Positions 6,924 through 15,259 of a DNA stretch of 64,000 nucleotides are shown one piece after another (position 1 is the first letter of the stretch; every line of letters starts with the position of its first letter). The stretch lies in NCBI RefSeq assembly GCF_014243345.1, contig NZ_JACLZF010000002.1, forward strand, positions 1,054,001 through 1,118,000. Direction: 5' to 3'. Both the position numbers and the translations under genes were made by a program. Under the pieces are notes generated by a model. That model saw only the letters and a list, made by a program, of their open reading frames with translations. It did not search any database and was not told where the DNA came from. Origin of the DNA: Robiginitalea sp. SC105. Its GTDB lineage: Bacteria; Bacteroidota; Bacteroidia; Flavobacteriales; Flavobacteriaceae.

Positions 6924-9900
6924 TTGCCCCGAATAGCCTCCTGGTATGATGGAACCCGCCTTTCATTCCTGCTGAAGGTCTTGCTTTTTATAATCCCTTT
7001 TTTCTCCTTCTCCCAAAACCAGAATAGCAGCTTTAAAAAAGTTTCGGTCGAAATAGATCAGGTATCCTATGACTACAATATCATATCCATCGCACAGGAC
7101 CACCGGGGATATTTGTGGATGACAACTGGGAATGGCCTACTTAAATACGATGGGTATGGGTTTGAAAGATTCCGGAATATCCCGGGGGATACAACCTCGT
7201 TGAATGACAACAGGACCGAATCGCTCTTTGTGGACCATATCGGGGATATTTGGATCGGGACCGCGACTGGTCTCAGTCGCTACAACCCGGGATGTGATTG
7301 TTTTTACCAGTACCCATCGCGAGAGGATAATCCCACTCCCTCCGGGTTTATTACATCAATGTCCGAAGATGCATCCCAAAACCTGTGGGTTGGTATGCAG
7401 GAGGGCGGACTGTACCGGTACGAACGTGCAAGCGATCGCTTCACCCGATTTCTGGATGATCCTGCCCATTCGAATTCGCTTATCGGAGAGATTGTGCGGG
7501 TTGTATTGGCGGATAGCCAAAACAAAATCTGGATAGGGACAGGTTATGGTCCCTCCGAAAACGGTGCTGGCCTTTTTCGATTCGACCCCATAACCGGATC
7601 CATATCCCGGTTTATCCACCAACCGGATAATCCAAACAGTCTCATCGACAACCGGGTGAGTGCACTTATGGAGGATCGGCAGGGTCGCATTTGGGTCGGG
7701 ACATATCAAAATGGATTGCACCTTTACGACCCTGCACGGCAGGAATTCATCCGGATGAAGAGCGATGGCGGCAAACCCGGTCGATATTATCCGCCTCCGG
7801 GGCTAAAGGCCTGGGAACTCCCTCCTTTTATATCCTTTCTTTATGAGGATCAAAAAGGTGGTTTTTGGATCGGCACTTGTGGTGGTGGCATTAACTATTT
7901 TGACCCCGGCACGGATAAGGTGCGCTATTTCGCCCACAACCCTGCAGAAGCGAACGGCATATCCAATGATAAACTCTGGTCATTTTTTGAAGATAAATCC
8001 GGCCAGTACTGGCTGGGCACCCTGGCCCAGGGCGGCCTGCACAAAATGGATCCGTTAGAATCGAAAATCACCCGGTATGCCGAAACCAATAATATGCATA
8101 TTTCAGGCATACAGGAATGTGGCGCACTGCCTGGAAAACTTCTTTTGGGAACGATTTATCACGGGCTACGGCAATTGGATACGCAAACCGGTGAAATACT
8201 GCCTGTTTACGAAAATGAACTAACACATAGTGGATTAAGAGAAAGTCCGGTATTTGATATCTATGAAGACTCGAAAGGGCTGTTGTGGTTAGGGTTTATT
8301 TCGGAGCACCCTGAGGATTCCGGTACGTCTTCAAAAAACCGGGGGCCCGGAGGATTGGCCAGCCTGGATCCGAAAACAGGTAAACTGGTTCGACATTCGT
8401 TTCCAACGGATGGTACTCCTGGCACAGCCGGCACATCGGTTTACCGCATTTGTGAGGATCGGTATGGCTATTTATGGCTTGGGGCGGGCAAGTACGGACT
8501 TTTCGGTTTTGACAAAGCTACCGGGGTTAGTAAACGGCATACCTTACCGGCCGTTAACGGGCAGACGAGCGCCGAAGTCTATTTGATCGAAACGGATTCA
8601 CACGGGACACTCTGGGTTGGGGATCAGACGGGAGAAGGAACGTTATTTCGATACAATAAGGAGCATGATAGTTTTGAAACCTTCCTGGAAGGATACCAGG
8701 CCATAAGTTTTTACGAGGATAGCTCAGGTTGGTATTGGGTAGGCACGGAAGACAAGGGCGTACTTCGCTTTAACCCTGACAAAAGCAGTTTTCATCAATA
8801 CACAATGGTTGATGGGTTGCCAAGCAATAGGGTAACCGGGATACTCGAAGGCCCGCCAGGCACGTACTGGCTGTCCACCGCTCAGGGACTCTCCCGGTTT
8901 GATGCGGAGTCTGCCAGGTTTACCTCTAAAGGATTACCCAGTCACCGGTTTGATAAGGCCACCCTTTCAGCCAGCAATGGCCAGCTCTATTTCGGGGGCA
9001 GTAGTGTCCTGTTTGCTATCGATCCCGAGAAGGCAAATGGTAACCAGGTTCCTCCGGAACTTCAAATTGGCGTTATAAGGGTTTCCGGCGAACCCTATGT
9101 ATTGGATAATGGAAACCACGGCGATTCTGAGAGCATCATCCTGGCCCATTCGCAGAATGATATAACGTTTGAATACGTCGGCCTGCATTTCAGCAATCCT
9201 GCCAGGAATCAATACCGGTATCGGTTAGAACCATTTGACCCGGAGTGGATTGAAGCCGGGACGCAACGGGTGGCGCAGTACACGAATATCGAACCGGGAA
9301 CCTATACATTTCGGGTAATCGCATCGAATGATAACGGGGTCTGGAATGAAGAAGGGGCTTCTGTGGGCTTTGTAATCCGGAAGGCGTGGTGGGCCCGGTG
9401 GTGGGCTTATCTCCTGTATGGGACGTTACTTTGTTTGCTCGTATATAGCATTTACAGGTTCCAACTCTCCAAAAAACTGGCTTTGGCGGAAAGCAATAGG
9501 CAAAAACAAATCAATCGATTTAAAAGCAACCTGTATACCAACATTTCACATGAATTCAGGACGCCCCTGACCGTCATTTTAGGGATGACGGATTCACTGG
9601 AGAATGAACTCGGGAATAATAAATCACAACCCGCGGAGGATGCAGTCCGTTTAATCCGGAGAAACGGCCAGCGTCTGCTGACGCTCGTTAATGAAGTACT
9701 TGAGCTGACGAAACTGGAAAGCGGCCATTTAAGGGCAAACTATGTGCAAATCAAGGTAATTCCCTTTATCAGGTATTTGAGTGAGAGTTTTGCTTCCTAC
9801 GCCCGCAAAAAGAGCATCCAGCTCAGGATAAATGCTGAAATTGACGACTTATCCATGGATGTGGACACCCAGAAATTGTCCGCCATCCTCTCAAACCTCC

Positions 9901-11057
9901 TCTCCAATGCCATAAAATTTACGCCCCCGCACGGAGCTATCGAATTGCAGCTTCAAAGTGAAAAGGGAAGGTTTTTGGAAATAAAGGTTCACGATACCGG
10001 ATCAGGTATAGCCGAGGAGGATATACCCCATATATTCGACCGGTTTTACCAGGCAGGTTCTGCGACTACTAAAAAACTTGAGGGTACGGGTATCGGACTG
10101 GCATTAACCAAAGAATTAGTGACCGGGCTCGGAGGCAATATTACTGCGACCAGCAACCCGGGCAAGGGCAGTGTGTTTACGGTTCGGCTACCCATTACCC
10201 GGAATGCCCCAACCGCATGCCCGGATGCCCTGAACATGGTTTTGGCGGACCCCACAGGCCCCGATGATCTACAGGAAGCAGGAAAAGTAGTATCTGCCGG
10301 GCATCCGGAACAACCCTTAATCCTGATCATCGAAGACAACCAGGATGTGGCGCACTATACTATCCAATGCCTGTCCAATGCATATCGGACACTGTATGCC
10401 AGGAATGGGGCAACCGGCCTGGAATTAGCCTTTGAACACATACCGGATATCGTCATTACGGACGTGATGATGCCCGGCAAGGACGGGTTTGAGGTCTGCA
10501 AGGCGCTAAAAAAGGACGAACTGACCGATCATATCCCTATTATCATGCTCACTGCAAAGGCAACCCAGAAAGACCGGATTTTCGGACTTTCATATGGTGC
10601 TGATGCCTATTTGTCAAAGCCCTTCAATAAAGCTGAACTGCTGACCCGTATCGAACAATTGATCCGGGTGCGCCGGAAATTGATCCGTAAATTTCAGTTC
10701 ACGGGATTTGCCAAGCTGGTTGAAAGCCGTAAAAAGGATACTGAGTCCACCTTTATCCAAAAAGCTGTTGCGCTCATCTATGAGAATATTTCGGATGATT
10801 CCTTCGGCCCTTCGGAACTCGCTTCCGGATTGCTCATCAGTGAATCGCAACTCTATCGAAAACTAAAAGCACTCAGCGGTAAATCCACTGCAGTATTCAT
10901 TCGGCACGTGCGCCTGCAGGAAGCAAAAAACCTTATAGAATCCACAGATTTAACCGTTTCTGAAATCGCCTATGAGGTCGGCTTTAAAAACCTGTCCTGG
11001 TTTAGCCGCATTTTCAAGCAGGAACTGGGTTCTTCCCCCTCTGCCATCCGCAAATAA
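6924..11057 (+). CDS. Hybrid two-component system protein (propeller sensor, kinase, receiver, AraC output)
   Basis: About 1377 residues with the full HTCS architecture. A signal segment ('FLLKVLLFIIPFFSFSQ') leads to two-component-regulator propeller repeats ('GYLWMTTGNGLLKYDG', 'DIWIGTATGLSRY' and similar) over about 700 residues, then a Y_Y_Y domain. A transmembrane helix near 'WWAYLLYGTLLCLLVYSIYRF' follows. Next come HisKA 'ISHEFRTPLTVILG', HATPase ('LSNAIKFTPP', 'DTGSGI', 'GTGIGLALTKELV'), a receiver with 'DIVITDVMMPGKDG' and 'YLSKPF', and a C-terminal AraC-type helix-turn-helix. Such proteins sense periplasmic ligands, often glycans, and switch on adjacent genes; here the neighbours are two lipoproteins, not SusC/SusD. 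No in-frame ATG lies near the 5' end. TTG at 6924 gives a compact signal peptide; TTG at 6867 is the alternative. Confidence 0.93.
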   Translation: MPRIASWYDGTRLSFLLKVLLFIIPFFSFSQNQNSSFKKVSVEIDQVSYDYNIISIAQDHRGYLWMTTGNGLLKYDGYGFERFRNIPGDTTSLNDNRTESLFVDHIGDIWIGTATGLSRYNPGCDCFYQYPSREDNPTPSGFITSMSEDASQNLWVGMQEGGLYRYERASDRFTRFLDDPAHSNSLIGEIVRVVLADSQNKIWIGTGYGPSENGAGLFRFDPITGSISRFIHQPDNPNSLIDNRVSALMEDRQGRIWVGTYQNGLHLYDPARQEFIRMKSDGGKPGRYYPPPGLKAWELPPFISFLYEDQKGGFWIGTCGGGINYFDPGTDKVRYFAHNPAEANGISNDKLWSFFEDKSGQYWLGTLAQGGLHKMDPLESKITRYAETNNMHISGIQECGALPGKLLLGTIYHGLRQLDTQTGEILPVYENELTHSGLRESPVFDIYEDSKGLLWLGFISEHPEDSGTSSKNRGPGGLASLDPKTGKLVRHSFPTDGTPGTAGTSVYRICEDRYGYLWLGAGKYGLFGFDKATGVSKRHTLPAVNGQTSAEVYLIETDSHGTLWVGDQTGEGTLFRYNKEHDSFETFLEGYQAISFYEDSSGWYWVGTEDKGVLRFNPDKSSFHQYTMVDGLPSNRVTGILEGPPGTYWLSTAQGLSRFDAESARFTSKGLPSHRFDKATLSASNGQLYFGGSSVLFAIDPEKANGNQVPPELQIGVIRVSGEPYVLDNGNHGDSESIILAHSQNDITFEYVGLHFSNPARNQYRYRLEPFDPEWIEAGTQRVAQYTNIEPGTYTFRVIASNDNGVWNEEGASVGFVIRKAWWARWWAYLLYGTLLCLLVYSIYRFQLSKKLALAESNRQKQINRFKSNLYTNISHEFRTPLTVILGMTDSLENELGNNKSQPAEDAVRLIRRNGQRLLTLVNEVLELTKLESGHLRANYVQIKVIPFIRYLSESFASYARKKSIQLRINAEIDDLSMDVDTQKLSAILSNLLSNAIKFTPPHGAIELQLQSEKGRFLEIKVHDTGSGIAEEDIPHIFDRFYQAGSATTKKLEGTGIGLALTKELVTGLGGNITATSNPGKGSVFTVRLPITRNAPTACPDALNMVLADPTGPDDLQEAGKVVSAGHPEQPLILIIEDNQDVAHYTIQCLSNAYRTLYARNGATGLELAFEHIPDIVITDVMMPGKDGFEVCKALKKDELTDHIPIIMLTAKATQKDRIFGLSYGADAYLSKPFNKAELLTRIEQLIRVRRKLIRKFQFTGFAKLVESRKKDTESTFIQKAVALIYENISDDSFGPSELASGLLISESQLYRKLKALSGKSTAVFIRHVRLQEAKNLIESTDLTVSEIAYEVGFKNLSWFSRIFKQELGSSPSAIRK

Positions 11058-11249
11058 ATCCTCCATCGCCTGCTATCCGGAGATTTTGCAACCCGTTTAA
11101 CGGATAATTTCCACCTTTCTTTATCGATGACAGAATACCAACATCATTTGACCAAATGGTGTAAGGAAATCAATTATATATCACTGAACTTTAAGGTTGA
11201 AGAACAAAGGGATCCGATTATCACGCGGTTCACTCGAATATCGACAGCT

Positions 11250-12056
11250 ATGAAACTAAACTTGAAATTGCTCATTCCCGGTTCCTTACTATGCGTCACA
11301 CTCATGGCGTGCTCAAGCAATGGCGATGACCCGACGGATGATACCATTACGGGTCCCACAAAACCCGTCATCGCAGTGGACAAGAAGGAAACGTTTACTA
11401 TTACATCCGATGGTGTCAGTTGGGAGGCTAAAATTTGGATACCCAGTGAATACGAAACTAACAAAAACCTGCCTGCGATCTACCTGATAGACTTTAAAGA
11501 ACAACATCATGTTATCGCTACGGATGAATTTGATAAGGTTATCGAAGGGGTTAAAGCAGTAAGCGGATTCAATGCCCTGGTCATTACATTGGCGGAACAT
11601 CTGGATGTAGATTTTGTCATACCGAAAGACTATCAGGAATTCAATAAAGTCTTTCAAAATATCGCCGCATACGTGGATGCACATTACACCACTAACACCT
11701 CAAGAACATTTATTGGCAGAGGAAGTGAGAGCAGTATGGTTTTGATGGCCCTTTTTATTGAGGAACAAGAATCTTCAATCTTCCAAAATTTCATTGCCAC
11801 GGATTCACCATCTATTGTTTATTTCACAGAATTGCTTGAAAATGAAAATTTCCCCCAAATAAAGGACAATAAAAAATTGCACTATTCACTTACCAGCGAT
11901 AGTGAATATGATTTGAATAGTGACTTCATTGCTGCACTAAATGAAAAAGCATATCCCTGGTTGGAATTTGAAATTGTAGAATATCTAAATTTTGATTATG
12001 AAAATGCTTATCCCAAAGTATTTGCGGATGGAATCAGGTATATTTTTGAAGAGTAA
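11250..12056 (+). CDS. Lipoprotein with a degenerate esterase-like alpha/beta-hydrolase fold
   Basis: The 268-residue protein (ATG at 11250, chosen because it starts the signal peptide; the frame is open upstream to 11127) has a lipobox ending LMACSS. The body resembles the IroE/esterase-D type of exported hydrolases: 'FTITSDGVSWEAKIWIPSEY' start, 'LPAIYLID', then 'TFIGRGSESSMVLMALF' at the nucleophile elbow. The canonical GxSxG is not intact there (GRGSESS), and I cannot identify a convincing catalytic His, so it may be inactive or a binding protein. The gene is clearly more AT-rich than the window average. It follows the hybrid sensor on the same strand and is a candidate target or partner. 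Confidence 0.6.
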   Translation: MKLNLKLLIPGSLLCVTLMACSSNGDDPTDDTITGPTKPVIAVDKKETFTITSDGVSWEAKIWIPSEYETNKNLPAIYLIDFKEQHHVIATDEFDKVIEGVKAVSGFNALVITLAEHLDVDFVIPKDYQEFNKVFQNIAAYVDAHYTTNTSRTFIGRGSESSMVLMALFIEEQESSIFQNFIATDSPSIVYFTELLENENFPQIKDNKKLHYSLTSDSEYDLNSDFIAALNEKAYPWLEFEIVEYLNFDYENAYPKVFADGIRYIFEE

Positions 12057-12168
12057 CGATTCCATATGCGGAAAAAATAGCTTATTTTAAAATGCCTCCT
12101 TTCTCTCGATCCCTAATTGGCTCTCATGCCAATAGCAATCCCCCGCTATTCTACCTAAAAAAAAGATC

Positions 12169-13479
12169 ATGTGTAACGCATTGAGCTATCGGTTGATCCT
12201 TTGTTTCGCTTTACTGGTCTCCTGTTCAAATGACGGCCCTGAATTAGACGGCGGCCCCGGAAACTCAACAATTTCAATTGATACGATAAGCCCTGAAAGC
12301 GGGCCCAGAAATACTGTTGTTACGATTAGCGGAAAAAACTTCGGCTCAGATCCAAACGTGATCAAAGTTTTTTTTAACGGTTCACAAGGCGAGGTTGAAT
12401 CGGTGGAAGATGATGTGATTGTAGCCATCGTGCCCACAGGTGCATTTACTGGAAGGGTTACCGTTTCCATAAATGGCCAGATTATAGATGGACCGGAATT
12501 TACGTATATCGTCACAGATGAATACCCGGGTAATATCCTTGCAGGAAGTACACGAGGGTCTCAAGATGGACAAGGAAGCTTTGCGCAGTTTAATTTACCT
12601 GCTGGAGTAGCCATTGATAAAAACGGCAATGTATATGTTGCCGACGCCGGAAACCACAGGATCCGAAAAATAACGTCGAATGGACTGGTGAGCACCCTGG
12701 CTGGAAGTGCGTTCGGGTTCGCTGACGGACAAGGAGTGGTTGCGCAGTTCAACGCACCCAACGGACTCGCATTGGATGTGGACGGAAACGTGTATGTTGC
12801 GGATCGTTACAACCATAGTATTCGGAAGATAACCCCGGGTGGCGAAGTGAGCACATTGGCGGGAAGTACAGAAGGGTATGCTGATGGACAGGGGGAAGAT
12901 GCCCAGTTCAATGAACCCTATGCAGTGGCGTTGGATGTAGATGGAACCGTATATGTCGCTGATGCCGGAAACAATAGAATCCGAAAAATAACCCCGAATG
13001 GTTTAGTAAGCACCCTGGCAGGAAGTTCACCAGGTTTTGCAGATGGACAGGGGGAAGATGCCCGGTTCAATGGACCCTATGGGATTGCACTGGATGCATT
13101 GGGAAACGCGTATGTAGCTGACTTCATAAACAACAGGATCCGAAGGATAACCCCGGATGGTGTCGTTAGCACCCTGGCAGGAAATTCAAGAGGATTTACA
13201 GATGGACAGGGGGCTGATGCCCGGTTCGATGGTCCTTACGGAGTGGCTTTGGATATGGCGGAAAACCTGTACATTGCTGATTTCGGCAACCAAAATATCC
13301 GAAAGATAACCCCAGAGGGTACGGTAAGTACACTGATATTAAGTTCAACAGGTTCTGCAGATGGACAGTGGGAAGGCACAATGTTCTCCGGACCTTCCGA
13401 TGTGGCCCTGGATAAGTACGGAACCGTATATGTCGCTGACATGGCAGGCCATCTGATCCACAAGTTTCCACTGGATTAA
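12169..13479 (+). CDS. IPT/TIG and NHL-repeat beta-propeller lipoprotein
   Basis: This 436-residue protein has a lipobox (ALLVSC) and then an IPT/TIG immunoglobulin-like domain (about residues 40-120: 'ISPESGPRNTVVTISGKNFG'). Six NHL repeats of about 56 residues follow, each with the pattern 'LAGS..GFADGQG..A.FN.P.G.ALD..GN.YVAD..N..IRKITP.G.VST'. They should close a six-bladed propeller exposed at the cell surface or periplasm, likely for ligand or protein binding. The last repeat has drifted ('LILSSTGSADGQWEGTMFSGP'). It follows the esterase-like lipoprotein on the same strand. Confidence 0.85.
   Translation: MCNALSYRLILCFALLVSCSNDGPELDGGPGNSTISIDTISPESGPRNTVVTISGKNFGSDPNVIKVFFNGSQGEVESVEDDVIVAIVPTGAFTGRVTVSINGQIIDGPEFTYIVTDEYPGNILAGSTRGSQDGQGSFAQFNLPAGVAIDKNGNVYVADAGNHRIRKITSNGLVSTLAGSAFGFADGQGVVAQFNAPNGLALDVDGNVYVADRYNHSIRKITPGGEVSTLAGSTEGYADGQGEDAQFNEPYAVALDVDGTVYVADAGNNRIRKITPNGLVSTLAGSSPGFADGQGEDARFNGPYGIALDALGNAYVADFINNRIRRITPDGVVSTLAGNSRGFTDGQGADARFDGPYGVALDMAENLYIADFGNQNIRKITPEGTVSTLILSSTGSADGQWEGTMFSGPSDVALDKYGTVYVADMAGHLIHKFPLD
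12535..13460 (+). repeat. Tandem ~168-bp DNA repeats encoding the NHL blades
   Basis: About six head-to-tail copies of a 168-bp unit share near-identical blocks such as GCAGATGGACAGGGGG and ACCCTGGCAGGAA. The close nucleotide match between neighbouring units suggests recent duplication or gene conversion within the coding region. Confidence 0.75.
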
Positions 13480-13628
13480 GAGGGAGTTTCGGGCCCGCTA
13501 GCTGCATTTACTCTCACGGTCACAACGGCGAGCCCTGCAACCCGCCAGATCAACCAGGGTGCCGCTTGGGAACCAATGGCAGGGATGTGTTTTTTCAGGG
13601 CTACGGGCAGCCTCTGCCCAGGGGCATC

Positions 13629-14069
13629 TCATAAGATCGATGAGAGCGCCAGACTCATAAAATCCTCCACCTGGCTTTCAGCCTGAACTGGGTCTGAATA
13701 TTCCAGGAAGCCCATGATCATGGGGTCGGCTCCAATATTCTGGAAATCGCGGATCACTTCAGTATATTCCTGGAGTTGCTGATCCACTGAGTCCCCTCTG
13801 TCAAAAACCAGGAGCGAAATCGACCCGTTGGAAGACCGGGTAAGCGCCAAACCGCCGGAGAGGCAGAATAATTTAAAGCTTTTTTTGATGATCCTGAAGG
13901 GTTTCCGTTCGTAGGGTTCCAGGCCAAAAACACTTAGTTTAACCCCTTCCGCCTCATAGATCACAGGATCCAGAGGGTCTGCATCAGCGTCCAAACCGGA
14001 AAGATCGTCCAATCGCGTTTGCTCCCATCTTTCAAAATCACCTTCCCGGTTCAATTCAACACACTTCAT
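13629..14069 (-). CDS. Unknown cytoplasmic protein; possible P-loop-less small-GTPase-like fold
   Basis: The 146-residue protein (ATG at 14069; a TTG at 14105 is in frame) has no signal peptide or membrane segment and is acidic. I do not recognise its family. The order 'EGVKLSVFGLEPYER', then 'SISLLVFDRGDSVDQQLQEY', then 'DPMIMGFLEYSD' loosely recalls the G3, RGx-strand and G4 regions of Ras/MglA-type GTPases. There is no Walker A motif, so any resemblance is to an inactive relative; this is inference only. It is the last gene of a probable three-gene operon with the lone receiver (gap 87 bp) and the DUF7793-like protein. Confidence 0.6.
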   Translation of the reverse strand: MKCVELNREGDFERWEQTRLDDLSGLDADADPLDPVIYEAEGVKLSVFGLEPYERKPFRIIKKSFKLFCLSGGLALTRSSNGSISLLVFDRGDSVDQQLQEYTEVIRDFQNIGADPMIMGFLEYSDPVQAESQVEDFMSLALSSIL

Positions 14070-14156
14070 TTTTTGATAATTAACCTGTTCATTTTTAGGT
14101 TTCAACTTCGGGGGAACGATATTTTTTATTGTAACGGGTGCCCGGAGCGACCCGCT

Positions 14157-14579
14157 TTATTTTAGTTCCGGTACGGCCTCCAAAACGATTTTACGCAGCT
14201 TTTCCGGCGTAAAGGGTTTGCTGATAAACCCGTCGCAGGCCGGGTGGTTCTCCGCACTCGCCATAAGGTTGGGGTCTGTGGCGTAGGAAAGCATAAATAC
14301 CTTGGTGCCAATGGTCGCACTGTCCTTCCAGGCCGCGAAGGCATCCAGAAATTCAATCCCGTTCATTTCGGGCATATCACTGTCTACCAGGATAAAATTT
14401 GGTACAAACCAGTGAGATGAGTGGGAGGAGGCAGGTTTCGAGGAGTCCAAAAAGGCGAGCGCCATACCAGCCCTTATAAAAGTGAGGATTTCGGAATCCG
14501 GTAATTCCCGTTCGATGCATTTTTGGTGGATATACAAATCCATTTCACTGTCATCGATCAATACAAAATTTGCGCTCAT
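14157..14579 (-). CDS. Stand-alone response-regulator receiver domain protein
   Basis: This 140-residue protein is a single REC domain. It has the acidic pair at Asp9-Asp10 ('LIDDSEMD'), phosphoacceptor Asp66 in 'FILVDSDMPEMNG' and Lys121 in 'FISKPF', with 'FMLSYATD' carrying the Ser/Thr switch region. There is no output domain, so it probably acts by protein contact in a phosphorelay, like the RcpA/CheY-type lone receivers common in flavobacteria. It lies 29 bp downstream of the DUF7793-like gene and upstream of the unknown 146-residue protein, in the same direction. No cognate histidine kinase is adjacent. Confidence 0.92.
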   Translation of the reverse strand: MSANFVLIDDSEMDLYIHQKCIERELPDSEILTFIRAGMALAFLDSSKPASSHSSHWFVPNFILVDSDMPEMNGIEFLDAFAAWKDSATIGTKVFMLSYATDPNLMASAENHPACDGFISKPFTPEKLRKIVLEAVPELK

Positions 14580-14608
14580 TCAATAATCTGATAAAATTTG
14601 ATTCATCT

Positions 14609-14998
14609 TCATATGGCCAGGGTATGGGATCGGATGAATTTTTCTGCCGACGGCACGTCTTTGAAGATGGCAAAGGGGATGTCGTTCGGATAGATTCTTT
14701 TGAACGCCCGCACCAAAAGTTCGATGGCGAGGGTATTTACCACATAGGCCTCACAGATCGCGATGTGGCCCTGACTGCTCTTGCTGGCCAGCAGTTTGGC
14801 AGCCTCTGTCGAAAAGGTGCCCCTTGCGCTCCTCAGGTCGATTAGCAAGGGCATGGGGGAACCATTGGACAGTGAAATCACTTTATCCAGGTATCGCCGG
14901 GCCGTCCTGACATTTAAGAAACAGGTGCCGGGCCCCTGGTTGAAAGTGCAGTACAGGATGCTGTTATCCCGAATTGAAAAGGTGGTTTGATCCTGCAT
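14609..14998 (-). CDS. DUF7793 / STAS-SEC14-like protein
   Basis: The 129-residue protein (ATG at 14998, which matches the family start; ATG at 15073 would add 25 residues) resembles the flavobacterial DUF7793 family of STAS/SpoIIAA-like folds. The pattern is beta strands 'NSILYCTFNQGP', helix 'TARRYLDKVISLS', strand 'MPLLIDLRSARG', helix 'STEAAKLLAS', then 'AICEAYVVNTLAIELLVRAFKRI' and 'PFAIFKDVPSAEKFI'. Proteins of this kind lie beside receivers and kinases, but their biochemical role is not established. It is the first gene of the probable operon downstream of a sigma-54-like promoter. Confidence 0.75.
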   Translation of the reverse strand: MQDQTTFSIRDNSILYCTFNQGPGTCFLNVRTARRYLDKVISLSNGSPMPLLIDLRSARGTFSTEAAKLLASKSSQGHIAICEAYVVNTLAIELLVRAFKRIYPNDIPFAIFKDVPSAEKFIRSHTLAI

Positions 14999-15090
14999 GG
15001 ATCTGTTTATAATGGTCAGTCCGGGTGAAACCTTATGCCCGCCAGGCTTTCTGGAGGCCTTATTAGTAAGCATTCATTCCAAAATGTTTA

Positions 15091-15108
15091 ACCAAGGGAT
15101 ATGCCAAA
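15091..15108 (-). promoter_or_regulatory. Sigma-54-like -24/-12 promoter of the DUF7793-receiver operon
   Basis: On the minus strand TTTGGCATATCCCTTGGT fits the sigma-54 pattern YTGGCAy-N5-TTGC: GG at 15105-15104, ten bases, then GG where GC is expected (15093-15092). Only that -12 base departs from the core. It would start transcription near 15080. The adjacent gene codes for a sigma-54 activator, and two inverted repeats lie 90-150 bp upstream. Confidence 0.45.
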
Positions 15109-15197
15109 CTCCTGTTTAGATCAGAAGAGTATTTGTAAAAAACAGGTAATCAATGCATTAGGAGGTTTGGGGGGAGATTGCACTTCGACTTGCATCA

Positions 15198-15209
15198 ACG
15201 GAATACCGT
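15198..15209. promoter_or_regulatory. Inverted-repeat operator copy 1 (ACGG-N4-CCGT)
   Basis: ACGGAATACCGT, identical to the copy at 15238-15249 and 40 bp from it. It is centred about 124 bp upstream of the predicted sigma-54 start site, a usual distance for an enhancer of a bacterial enhancer-binding protein. Confidence 0.5.
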
Positions 15210-15235
15210 CACAAAAATAAAGTGAGATCATTTTT

Positions 15236-15251
15236 CCACGGAATACCGTGG
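15236..15251. promoter_or_regulatory. Inverted-repeat operator copy 2 (CCACGG-N4-CCGTGG)
   Basis: CCACGGAATACCGTGG contains the same 12-mer as copy 1 in the same orientation, with two more paired bases each side. Centre about -164 from the predicted start. It lies just after the stop codon of the activator gene. A weak terminator is an alternative reading, but no T run follows on the minus strand. Confidence 0.5.
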
Positions 15252-15259
15252 GTTTTATG

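Noticed and set aside
12535-13460. Regularly spaced repeats as a CRISPR array
   Set aside because: The units are 168 bp, in frame, and encode NHL propeller blades; there are no short spacers and no cas genes.
15163-15183. Plus-strand TTTGGGGGGAGATTGCAC as a second sigma-54 promoter
   Set aside because: GG and GC are spaced one base too short, and it would drive transcription antisense into the 3' end of the activator gene.
15236-15251. CCACGG/CCGTGG as the terminator of the sigma-54 activator gene
   Set aside because: On the minus strand it is followed by A residues, not T; the same 12-mer recurs 40 bp away, which fits a binding site better.
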